Shown: positions 1 through 7,234 of the stretch, one piece after another
Layout: every line of letters starts with the position of its first letter
Position numbering within the stretch: position 1 is the stretch's first letter
Source of the DNA: Bacteroidota bacterium
GTDB taxonomy: Bacteria > Bacteroidota > Bacteroidia > Bacteroidales > F082
DNA length: 64,000 bases
Assembly (NCBI GenBank): GCA_013203805.1
Contig: JABMPH010000504.1
Location: 1-64,000 of the forward strand
Reading direction: 5' to 3'
Program-made: the position numbers and the translations under genes
The notes under the pieces: model-generated
What the model was told of the DNA's origin: nothing
The model's database searches: none
What the model saw: the letters and a program-made list of their open reading frames with translations, nothing else

Positions 1-185
1 AAAAGAAAGAACAGCTTGAGGAATTAAATAAACAACAAGGATTGCTTAGCGAAAAACAAAAAGATTTAAATAAGGAGGATGATATTCAAAAGAACGAATT
101 ATTAATTAAAAATATTGATAAACTAAAAGCGAAAGTTGAAAAGAGTATTGAAGAAATTAATGAAAAAGGAAATTTAATTCAGTAA
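1..185 (+). CDS. C-terminal end of a coiled-coil protein (partial)
   Basis: An open frame enters from the left edge (first full codon at position 3) and ends with TAA at 183-185, giving about 60 residues. The peptide is almost only Lys, Glu, Gln, Leu, Asn and Ile with heptad-like spacing, for example KKEQLEEL and KLKAKVEKSIEEI, which indicates a long alpha-helical coiled coil. No catalytic motif is present in this part. The gene faces the next gene tail to tail, with about 23 bases between. Function cannot be assigned from the fragment; the rest of the gene lies outside the window. Confidence 0.6.
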   Translation, partial: KKEQLEELNKQQGLLSEKQKDLNKEDDIQKNELLIKNIDKLKAKVEKSIEEINEKGNLIQ

Positions 186-208
186 TCCTTTAATTGTGTG
201 AAACAAAA

Positions 209-1219
209 TTAAAGCCCATTTGGTTGCAATCCAAGGCCACCTTCTTTGATAGTGAATTCTTTAATAAAGTCTGAACTAACCCAATAAATGTCAGGGTTAC
301 CATTTTGTGGCTGAGTTTGTAATTCTTCAAAAAATTCATACGATAGGTGACTGGGTTTTGATTGGTCAGATAAGCCTTTCGATGACATAAAAAATAAATA
401 TTTACCATCTGGAGATAGTGATGCCGACCATCCTCTGCCAAGATCCTTATTTATTTTTTCGCCCATATTTATTGGTTCACTCCAACTATCATTATAGTTT
501 CTAAATGAGATGTAATAGTTTGTTCCTTCAACATCTTTCTCAACACCAATGGCTGGTATTATAATTAAACTTTCATCTGGCGAGATAAATGCATTGAAGC
601 GATTTCGGCCACAGTTAACCTGTTCGGGAAGTTTTTCGGGTAAAGCATAGCTACCGTTGATATATTTTGATCTGTAAATATTGTTAATCCTACTCGGTTC
701 CTCACGTGTAAAATATAAAGTTCCGGATTTTGTAAGTTATGGATAATATTCACCTTGTGATGTATTAATTGTTGAATCTAACAAAATGGGTTCGCCCCAA
801 TTCTCATCCTCCCTTTCCACCATCCATATATTCATGTTCTTAGCTACTGAAGAATCTCCTATCGGCTTATCGGAAGCATAAAAGAGTTGGCTCCCACCGT
901 AACTTAAACAGGGTTCAATTACGATATAATTGGGCGAATTACTAAATGAGCATACTTGAGATTTATTCCATAAATTGTCTTCTCTTTTAGCGCACATAAC
1001 AGATGCGAAGCTGTAATCAGATGTTGTGGATGTAAAGTATATTTCGTTTCCATTGGGAGAAATAGTTATATCGCGGTTGGTTAGACCATTTGAGACGATA
1101 CCGGGAGCAAATAATATTGGATCTAACCCAGGTAGAGTTTGACCTAAATACTCTCCCGTAAGAATTACTTCATTTTCATTAAATATTGGTTATACTTATT
1201 TAATATGTTTGTTACTCAT
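209..1219 (-). pseudogene. WD40-like/PD40 beta-propeller protein, interrupted by in-frame stops
   Basis: One continuous minus-strand frame encodes a TolB-like PD40 propeller protein. Conserved pieces are GEYLGQTLPGLDPILFAPGI near the start, then DITISPNGNEIYF, the TREEPSR strand, FISPDESLIIIPA, and SLSPDGKYLFFMSSKG followed by IYWVSSDFI at the end. Sequence motifs run straight across a TAA at 737-739 with no frameshift, so the break is a single nonsense codon. Two more TAA codons lie near the start (1190-1192 and 1196-1198), before any signal peptide, and the only upstream ATG in frame is at 1217-1219. The usual N-terminal signal or lipoprotein sequence is missing. I read this as a decaying gene. 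Internal ATG codons (for example at 997 and 466) could give fragments but are unlikely real starts. Confidence 0.75.
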
Positions 1220-1263
1220 GTTAATTCGTTTTATCGATATTGAAAAATAACAAAATCAAAAAA

Positions 1264-2604
1264 TTACCTCATTTTAATTTGCTCATAGATTTTTCGATAA
1301 TTTGATGCATGTTTTTCCATATCTTTTTTCTTTAGCTCATCTTCAAAAAATCTAAACTCCCTATTATTCAGATAGTAACTGTTTGTTTGTTTAGTCATAA
1401 TTTTATCTGAAAGATTTTCTGCTTCTTTTTTCCCTGAATCGATCATTTCCTTGAATATTGCAAATGCCCCTGATTTTTTAGGAAGCTCATATTCTTTACC
1501 ATACAGTACAGCTAGTATTCGTGATACCATGTAGTTGGGCCATTTTATAACGATTTGACGTTTATACTCTTTTGTGTTTCTCAAGGCGACTATGAAAACG
1601 GTATCTTTTTCAATTCTCTGTGTATGACTGCCAAACCCGTTTATGCTACCATCTAAACTATTCGATCGGATATGCTTCAACCCTTTGCCAATACTACACT
1701 TTTGATAATGCCATCCATAACTATTAAAAAATAGATCCTTGGATTTTTCATTAAGTAGTTTATCTGAATAAAGAGCTTTATCAAATAAATACAAATCTTC
1801 AACAGTTGAAAGCAGTTGGCCGGCGCCCAAACAAAAAGACATATCAAGAAAAGAAGCTTCTTCAAGGCCAGTAAAATAATTATAGTTATACCCAAGGGCT
1901 CTTTTCTCTATTTGTTGTGATGTTACATCCTCCAGAGTATTTTTCATTCCTGCCGGTTGACAGATCTTTTCCTGCAAAACTGCATTGTACGATTTTTCGC
2001 TTACATTTTCTATTACCAATCCCAACAAGGCATATCCAAAATTGCTATACTCCCTTCCTTTTCCTGGTTCATATACAAGTTCTCTTTCTGCTATGCAGTT
2101 GAGTAGTCGATCACGTGAATAGTATTCTTTTTCAATATCTATCAAATTCGCAATTCTAGATTCACCTGTAATTCCTGCGGTGTGTGTGAGTAATTGATGT
2201 ATTGTAATATTCTCCCCTTTTTCTTTGGGAAATTCTGGTAAATAATCCGTTAGTTTTCCATATAGTTTGAGTTTACCTTCTTCAACAAGTTGAAGGATAA
2301 GCATGGCGGTAATGGGTTTGGTGAAAGAAGCAATTCTGAATTTTGTATCAAGGGTATTTGGAATACTGTCTTCAAGATTTGAATAACCAACAGCGTTTTT
2401 ATAGATAATATCGCCCTTAACTGCAATAAGAACTGATCCTGAAAACTGGCCGTTTTTTTTCAGAGCGAATATAATCTGGTCAATTTCTTGTACCTGATTT
2501 GGGGATTGAGATAAGGAAGGATCGTGAGATAGGTATTTCCAGCCAATCCATATCATTATCACTATAGCAATAATTATAAATGGGATTATTTTAAAATTCT
2601 TCAT
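1264..2604 (-). CDS. Membrane-anchored serine hydrolase of the beta-lactamase (class C/PBP4*) family
   Basis: 446 residues. An N-terminal hydrophobic segment (about residues 6-23) serves as an uncleaved anchor or signal peptide, followed by a beta-lactamase-fold domain (PF00144 type). The catalytic SxxK is SFTK at 93-96, the second motif is YSN at 186-188, and an HTAGI box lies at 141-145, all typical of class C beta-lactamase, esterase and D-aminopeptidase relatives. The C-terminal 70 residues are charged and helical. The substrate cannot be deduced; such proteins are often esterases or peptidases and need not confer resistance. The ATG follows directly on the stop of the 59-codon membrane gene upstream (TAA then ATG), so the two are probably translationally coupled. 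It is the last gene of a minus-strand run that begins at 4203. Confidence 0.85.
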   Translation of the reverse strand: MKNFKIIPFIIIAIVIMIWIGWKYLSHDPSLSQSPNQVQEIDQIIFALKKNGQFSGSVLIAVKGDIIYKNAVGYSNLEDSIPNTLDTKFRIASFTKPITAMLILQLVEEGKLKLYGKLTDYLPEFPKEKGENITIHQLLTHTAGITGESRIANLIDIEKEYYSRDRLLNCIAERELVYEPGKGREYSNFGYALLGLVIENVSEKSYNAVLQEKICQPAGMKNTLEDVTSQQIEKRALGYNYNYFTGLEEASFLDMSFCLGAGQLLSTVEDLYLFDKALYSDKLLNEKSKDLFFNSYGWHYQKCSIGKGLKHIRSNSLDGSINGFGSHTQRIEKDTVFIVALRNTKEYKRQIVIKWPNYMVSRILAVLYGKEYELPKKSGAFAIFKEMIDSGKKEAENLSDKIMTKQTNSYYLNNREFRFFEDELKKKDMEKHASNYRKIYEQIKMR

Positions 2605-2784
2605 TTACTCATTCTTGTTGTTTAACTTATCAAGTTTTTTTTCAAGTCTGTTCATTTGTTCCAAAAGTCTTTTGTAACGTTTCGACTCCTGGGTGTTATG
2701 AATAATAACCTGGAAGAAAACCACCACTAAAAGTATGATGAGAAAAGTTATCCCAACATTGGGGACTGTCATTATTAACTCCAT
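2605..2784 (-). CDS. Small single-pass membrane protein with a C-terminal coiled coil (59 aa)
   Basis: A short frame of 59 codons with ATG at 2782-2784 and TAA at 2605-2607. Residues 9-28 form one hydrophobic helix (GITFLIILLVVVFFQVII). The rest is strongly charged with heptad spacing (RLLEQMNRLEKKLDKLNN), so the protein probably sits in the inner membrane with a cytoplasmic coiled coil. Its stop codon abuts the ATG of the serine hydrolase, and another small membrane ORF lies upstream, so it belongs to a compact small-protein cassette. The codon use and the helix-plus-coil layout make coding likely; I do not recognise a named family. Confidence 0.7.
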   Translation of the reverse strand: MELIMTVPNVGITFLIILLVVVFFQVIIHNTQESKRYKRLLEQMNRLEKKLDKLNNKNE

Positions 2785-2928
2785 TTTTTATGTTTTTAGT
2801 TAAATGAAAATTATTGTCGTAGATAAATAGGCTATTCTCGTAAGGTCTATACTTTTTAACTGCTCCTCATCAAGAGATAAGTTGTTCCTATATTCCACAA
2901 TTTTTCTTAAAATTCTTAATTGTACTGT

Positions 2929-3084
2929 CTAGAAATTTTCAAGCATATTATCCAATTGAATTTCTATGTCATGAAGCATATTTGCAGTATTTTTAATTAT
3001 CTTAATTTGCTGTATTTCCAGCATGATTATCCGAATAAGAATTCCAATAAATACTATTATGACAAATATTATTCCTATATTCAT
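2929..3084 (-). CDS. Small single-pass membrane protein (51 aa), possibly shortened by a TAG
   Basis: ATG at 3082-3084, TAG at 2929-2931, 51 residues. One transmembrane helix (about residues 3-20, IGIIFVIIVFIGILIRII) is followed by an amphipathic region (EIQQIKIIKNTANMLHD). After the TAG the frame stays open for another 43 codons to a TAA at 2800-2802, with helical-looking sequence (TVQLRILRKIVEYRNN). The TAG may therefore be a nonsense change, possibly CAG to TAG, in a protein of about 94 residues, or the short form may be natural. It lies 11 bases after the gene that ends at 3096. It has the same topology as the 59-residue protein downstream. Function unknown. Confidence 0.5.
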   Translation of the reverse strand: MNIGIIFVIIVFIGILIRIIMLEIQQIKIIKNTANMLHDIEIQLDNMLENF

Positions 3085-3095
3085 GATTTCCGGTT

Positions 3096-3287
3096 TTAAA
3101 TTAAACGCTTTTCGATTATTAGTAAAAAGTCAATTTTTTTTGATAAGCCATATATCTGACCTATGGTAGTTCTCTTGATATTTGGAATAATTGATACAAC
3201 TTCACCCTTGAGTGAATTAAGGAATAATTCAAGGTTTTGCGAATCGTTTTCCATATCGATATCTATGCGGTGAACTTTATATTTCAT
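3096..3287 (-). CDS. Small conserved-looking protein (63 aa), function unknown
   Basis: 63 residues, no signal peptide, alternating polar and hydrophobic sequence that suggests a small beta-alpha-beta fold: MKYKVHRIDIDM at the start, a helix around LELFLNSLKGEVVSII, and a final strand IDFLLIIEKR. The pattern of an opening strand, a helix and a closing strand ending in LLIIEK is reminiscent of small hypothetical proteins with a DUF4177-like layout, but I cannot assign a family. The gene starts 4 bases after the stop of the FISUMP gene and is followed closely by two small membrane-protein genes, so all are probably one transcript. The tight packing argues that it is real. Confidence 0.6.
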   Translation of the reverse strand: MKYKVHRIDIDMENDSQNLELFLNSLKGEVVSIIPNIKRTTIGQIYGLSKKIDFLLIIEKRLI

Positions 3288-3291
3288 GTCA

Positions 3292-4203
3292 TTATTTTTT
3301 TAGAATTTTTAAATAATTTGTTGTGGTGTTATTTTCGATAATCAACAGATAGATTCCCGGATTAAGTATTTGCATATCCTCACTGTGATTTTGATCAGTG
3401 ATGATAAAATTTTTCACTTTTTCACCAAGCTGGTTGTAAATTGTTACTTTTTGATTTTCATTATTTATTGACTGTTTGATATTTAGTACCATACCAACAG
3501 GGTTAGGGAATATTCTAAGCTCTTTTTTTGGCTTATTGTTTATCCCAACAGTTAGATTCTTGATGCATCGAACGGAGTATCTAAAATCTTTAAAATAAGT
3601 ATATGTGTGGAGGGCTTCATCCTCAAAATTTAAATATCGGTATTTAGCATAGACCGAGTTAGCTTGTGTTGAACTCCATATTACATTATACATGCCCAAA
3701 AATTGATAGTGAGTATCGTCGTATTCTCCGGCAGGAAGAGCTGTAAAACCACTTTCATTTGTGGCACCGGAATTTGGTAACATCCAATGATCTGTTCCCG
3801 ATTCTTTTAATTTTCCTCCCGCAAGGTTGTTACCCCCTAAGAAATTTCCAAGATCAGTCCATTCACCATCCGATGGTATATGCCATCCATCAGGACAAAT
3901 TCCTTGTGATTTTTCTTCCGTAGAATAGTTCATGGAAGCATCCCAGGTATAAAGCCTACCATAAATATTAGCTAAACTATCATCATCATTATACGACCAA
4001 ACTTCTGTAATAACCGATCCATCAGGATAATGCAACACTTTCAAATCTTGTTGTAACCATGTTTGATTCCCAATTACGATAGTGTTATATATGTTTCCAT
4101 CAATATCCGTAACTATTTGTGCAAATGCTGTGATAGTAAGTGCACAAAAAAGCACTGAAAGTGAAATTGATAAATTATTTTTCAGTTTATGTAGTAGGCT
4201 CAT
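3292..4203 (-). CDS. FISUMP-domain protein secreted by T9SS
   Basis: 303 residues. A signal peptide (about residues 1-29, ending FAQ) is followed by a Fibrobacter succinogenes major paralogous (FISUMP) domain: GNQTWLQQDLKVLHYPDG near residue 47, CPDGWHIPSDGEWTDL, ESGFTALPAGEY and a final YSVRC. Residues 228-303 form a T9SS type A sorting domain (LRIFPNPVG, then YNQLGEKV and PGIYLLII, ending YLKILKK). The protein is expected to be exported through the Sec system, moved across the outer membrane by T9SS and anchored to the surface or released. FISUMP domains have no well-defined activity. It is the first gene of a run leading into the small-protein cassette and the serine hydrolase. Confidence 0.85.
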   Translation of the reverse strand: MSLLHKLKNNLSISLSVLFCALTITAFAQIVTDIDGNIYNTIVIGNQTWLQQDLKVLHYPDGSVITEVWSYNDDDSLANIYGRLYTWDASMNYSTEEKSQGICPDGWHIPSDGEWTDLGNFLGGNNLAGGKLKESGTDHWMLPNSGATNESGFTALPAGEYDDTHYQFLGMYNVIWSSTQANSVYAKYRYLNFEDEALHTYTYFKDFRYSVRCIKNLTVGINNKPKKELRIFPNPVGMVLNIKQSINNENQKVTIYNQLGEKVKNFIITDQNHSEDMQILNPGIYLLIIENNTTTNYLKILKK

Positions 4204-4387
4204 ATTAATGAGTTTTGGTTTAATTTATTGCTAAATTGGTACAGATATTCCCAAAAGTCAAATTAAATATACGATCACCTTGATCCACTATATAAGCATG
4301 TGTTTTTAAGTGTTAACCTGATTCTGTCGATATAATTATAGCGGTTATTGGGATTTGATAGCTGTTGGTCGATTATTGCTATAATTA

Positions 4388-4419
4388 TTTGAATATAATG
4401 TATTTATGCTTTACATTTG
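4388..4419 (+). promoter_or_regulatory. Bacteroidota-type promoter for the LytS-like kinase gene
   Basis: TTTG at 4388-4391, a 20-base spacer, and TACATTTG at 4412-4419 match the -33/-7 consensus (TTTG and TAnnTTTG) of Bacteroidota primary-sigma promoters. The start codon begins at 4427, only 7 bases after the -7 box, so transcription would begin at or within a few bases of the ATG and the mRNA would be leaderless or nearly so. Confidence 0.6.
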
Positions 4420-4426
4420 CTGATAT

Positions 4427-5482
4427 ATGAATAAAATAAACACATATTCTTCCAACCCGGTAATCCGAATTCTATCGCATGTAATATTTTGGATTGCTTA
4501 TATATTGTTCTTCTTTCTACAGTATAAATTTTATAGTAAAGAATTCGATTCTCTTGCTGCAATATCCAGTTTGACATTAACAGCTACTGTAGACATATTA
4601 GCTGCTTATTTTACGGTGTACTATTTATTGCAACGTTTTCTTTTTAAGAAAAAATATGTTCTATTTTCAGCACTATTTTTAATTTCAGCTGCTTCGGCAA
4701 TATTATTGCAAAGAGTGCTTCTATACTATATTTCGTATCCCATTTTTTATAGTGATATGATGCATGAAACTAGCTCCTTCTGGTATATAAATCCTTTTTA
4801 TTCCTTCTTTAATATTTACACTGTTGTAAGCCTTTTTGCTGTAATCAAACTGATGAAATACTGGTTCAGGAATCAGCAGTTAAAAACCGAACTCGAGCAA
4901 AAGAACAAAGCCAGTGAATTAGCCTTACTACGTACTCAATTAAGTCCTCATTTCCTTTTCAATACCTTAAATAATATTGATGCTCTTATTAGCTCAGATC
5001 AGGAAAAGGCATCTGATGCTGTTATTAAATTATCGGAAATAATGCGTTTTACACTGTATGAAGCAGTTAGCGACCGTGTTTCACTTGAAAAAGAGATAAC
5101 CTATCTTGAAAACTACATCTCCCTTCAACAATTAAGATTGAAGAATCCATATTTCGTGAAATTTGATAATAGTTCAAATTGTGCCGGAATGAACATCGCC
5201 CCAATGCTTTTTATCCCCTTTGTTGAAAACGCATTTAAGCATGGATTGAAAAATATTGTTGCTCCAGGAATTGAAATTTCTCTTAATTGTGATGATGGCA
5301 TAATTAGTTTTGAGGTTGTTAACAGATATAGTATAATTGAGGAGCATAATAAAGATGCTACCTCGGGTATTGGACTCGCTAATACCAAAAAGCGATTAGA
5401 ACTACTTTATCCAGAAAAACATAAACTTGAAATAAGAAAGAGCGCTGGTATTTACAAAGTAAACCTTCAAATTTTCCCTTAA
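4427..5482 (+). CDS. LytS/YehU-type sensor histidine kinase
   Basis: 351 residues. Four predicted transmembrane helices in the first 145 residues (about 12-33, 44-68, 78-99 and 122-142) are followed by a short coiled-coil linker and a His_kinase domain of the LytS type (PF06580). The phosphorylated histidine is H175 in LSPHFLFNTLNNID. The C-terminal HATPase part contains FVENAFKHG and ends with GIGLANTKKRLELLYP. It autophosphorylates on His and passes phosphate to a LytTR response regulator; the gene 100 bases downstream encodes exactly such a partner. There is no extracellular sensor domain, so the signal is probably sensed in the membrane or by an accessory protein. Confidence 0.92.
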   Translation: MNKINTYSSNPVIRILSHVIFWIAYILFFFLQYKFYSKEFDSLAAISSLTLTATVDILAAYFTVYYLLQRFLFKKKYVLFSALFLISAASAILLQRVLLYYISYPIFYSDMMHETSSFWYINPFYSFFNIYTVVSLFAVIKLMKYWFRNQQLKTELEQKNKASELALLRTQLSPHFLFNTLNNIDALISSDQEKASDAVIKLSEIMRFTLYEAVSDRVSLEKEITYLENYISLQQLRLKNPYFVKFDNSSNCAGMNIAPMLFIPFVENAFKHGLKNIVAPGIEISLNCDDGIISFEVVNRYSIIEEHNKDATSGIGLANTKKRLELLYPEKHKLEIRKSAGIYKVNLQIFP

Positions 5483-5551
5483 TAATTTGCGGTAGTTTTT
5501 ATTGTGAGTTAGGTTTGTAATTTTTATTCGCCATGCAATCTGGTAACTTAT

Positions 5552-5559
5552 TATATTTG
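5552..5559 (+). promoter_or_regulatory. Possible -7 promoter element before the LytTR regulator gene
   Basis: TATATTTG at 5552-5559 matches TAnnTTTG and lies 22 bases before the ATG at 5582. No clean TTTG is found at the expected -33 position, so this is tentative. It would let the regulator be transcribed on its own as well as with the kinase. Confidence 0.35.
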
Positions 5560-5581
5560 TCTTAAGTAAATTAATAGTACT

Positions 5582-6310
5582 ATGAAAATTACATGTATAG
5601 CTATTGACGATGAGCCACTTGCGCTACAAAAGATGCATGATTATATCCTACGGGTTGGATATCTGGATTTGCTTGCTGAATTTGATAATGCTCTGGAAGC
5701 CTTAGAGTTTTTGAAATCGAATAAGGTAGATTTAGTTTTTCTGGATATTCAGATGGAAGAACTAACAGGTATCCAGATGATTGAAGCAATGAAGGACAAG
5801 CCAAAGGTTATATTAACAACCGCCTATCATGAATATGCAATTAAAGGATATGAACTTGATATTTGCGATTATTTACTAAAGCCGATCCCATTTTCCAGAT
5901 TTCTACAATCTTGCGAAAAAATTCATAGCATGTTAGATAGTGAGAGTGACAAAGAGTATAAGCCAATTATGGCTGGTGAAAAATCTGTAACTGATGAATT
6001 CTTCTTTCTGAAAAATGGTAGTATTACACAAAATGTGAAATTTGACGATATTCTCTTTGTTGAAGGCATGAAGGATTATCTTAGAGTACATACATTCACT
6101 GACAAAATAATGACACTCTTAAGCTTTAAAAAGCTTGAGCAAACTCTAACATATCCACGATTTGTTCGAATTCATAAATCATATTTAGTTGCGGTTGATA
6201 AAATTACCAGCATTGAAAGAAACAGAGTAACAATTGGTAAAGAAATACTTCCAATTGGTGAAAGCTATCGCCGCCAGTTTTTTAAAGTAATTGATGATAA
6301 AAAACTTTGA
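5582..6310 (+). CDS. LytTR-family response regulator
   Basis: 242 residues. The receiver domain (about 1-120) has the acidic pair DDE at residues 9-11, phosphoacceptor D55 in DLVFLDIQM, the TTAYHEYAIKGY switch region and LLKPIP. The LytTR DNA-binding domain (about 140-240) has FFLKNGSITQNVKFDDILFV, the KDYLRVHT strand and FVRIHKSYLVAVDKI, ending with ILPIGESYRRQFF. It is the cognate partner of the kinase encoded just upstream. In Bacteroidota such LytS-LytTR pairs commonly control envelope functions; the targets here are unknown. The downstream cutC gene starts 25 bases later and may be co-transcribed. Confidence 0.93.
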   Translation: MKITCIAIDDEPLALQKMHDYILRVGYLDLLAEFDNALEALEFLKSNKVDLVFLDIQMEELTGIQMIEAMKDKPKVILTTAYHEYAIKGYELDICDYLLKPIPFSRFLQSCEKIHSMLDSESDKEYKPIMAGEKSVTDEFFFLKNGSITQNVKFDDILFVEGMKDYLRVHTFTDKIMTLLSFKKLEQTLTYPRFVRIHKSYLVAVDKITSIERNRVTIGKEILPIGESYRRQFFKVIDDKKL

Positions 6311-6335
6311 CCTGAAAAGCATATCCATTAAGTAA

Positions 6336-7094
6336 ATGACTGAAAATATGGAAATAATAATTGAAGTTTGCGCAACATCAATAATGTCGGCTATAGCTGC
6401 TGAAAAAGGCGGTGCAAAACGAATTGAGCTTTGCGATAATATACTTGAAGGAGGAACAACTCCCAGCGCAGGCATGATTAAGATGGCAACCGAAAAATTG
6501 AATTTGGATGTTTGTGTACTAATACGCCCTCGGGGTGGGGATTTCCTATATAACAATATTGAGTTTGAACAAATAAAACAAGATATCATAATTGCCAAAC
6601 AACTAAATGCTAATGGAGTTGTTACAGGTATTCTGGATAAATATGGTTTAGTTGACATGGTTAGGATGGAGGAGCTGATTAGCTTAGCACAACCGATGCG
6701 GATGGTATTTCATCGGGCATTTGACATGTGTTCTGATCCGTACAAAGTACTAAATCAACTAATTGAGTTAAAAGTTGACAGATTGCTTACCTCCGGACAA
6801 AAAAACACTGCAGTTGAAGGTGCTGAACTTATTTGTGAATTAATATCCATAGCGGGTGGCAGAATAGAAATCATGCCAGGTTCAGGAATTAATATCGGTA
6901 ATTTTCATGAGCTGATGCAAAAAACAGGTGCAACAAACTTTCACCTTACAGGGAGAAGTAAAGTTAGTAGCGGTATGGATTATCAGCAAAATTTAGTTTT
7001 ATTAAATAGTATTAATAAGGATGCTGATTATACGTGGCAGGAAACAGATGCTAATATAATTAGAGAAATTGTTAGAATTGGCCATACCAAATAA
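6336..7094 (+). CDS. cutC: CutC family protein (copper homeostasis)
   Basis: 252 residues, a TIM-barrel protein of the CutC family. Hallmarks are IIEVCATSIMSA, GGAKRIELCDN followed by EGGTTPS, the loop LIRPRGGDFLYN, MVFHRAFDM and ILTSGQ-like RLLTSGQKN, then MPGSGIN and FHLTGRSK near the end. The full family length is present. The first ATG is used here; an ATG five codons later (MEIIIEV) is a possible alternative start. CutC was linked genetically to copper tolerance in E. coli, but the biochemical role is not settled. It follows the LytTR regulator by 25 bases on the same strand. Confidence 0.93.
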   Translation: MTENMEIIIEVCATSIMSAIAAEKGGAKRIELCDNILEGGTTPSAGMIKMATEKLNLDVCVLIRPRGGDFLYNNIEFEQIKQDIIIAKQLNANGVVTGILDKYGLVDMVRMEELISLAQPMRMVFHRAFDMCSDPYKVLNQLIELKVDRLLTSGQKNTAVEGAELICELISIAGGRIEIMPGSGINIGNFHELMQKTGATNFHLTGRSKVSSGMDYQQNLVLLNSINKDADYTWQETDANIIREIVRIGHTK

Positions 7095-7140
7095 AAGCTC
7101 TTTCTCAATAAAAAAGCCACAGATTCACAGATTAAGGGAA

Positions 7141-7177
7141 AAAGTATAAGGAGTTCAATTAGAGCCCCTTATACTTT
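7141..7177. terminator. Bidirectional hairpin terminator
   Basis: An 11-bp perfect stem, AAAGTATAAGG at 7141-7151 pairing with CCTTATACTTT at 7167-7177, lies between the convergent ends of cutC (+) and the T9SS gene (-). The A-rich left flank and T-rich right flank allow it to work on both strands. Confidence 0.65.
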
Positions 7178-7234
7178 ATTAATTTATTGCTCTTATACCT
7201 ATTGTGATTTCTTAAAACCCACTTAAAGTACTGA

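Noticed and set aside
1677-1895. Second-frame ORF within the serine hydrolase gene
   Set aside because: Shadow of the real gene, which has all catalytic motifs in its own frame.
6185-6658. Minus-strand ORF of 157 codons across the regulator and cutC genes
   Set aside because: It overlaps two clear family members on the other strand and has no family features.
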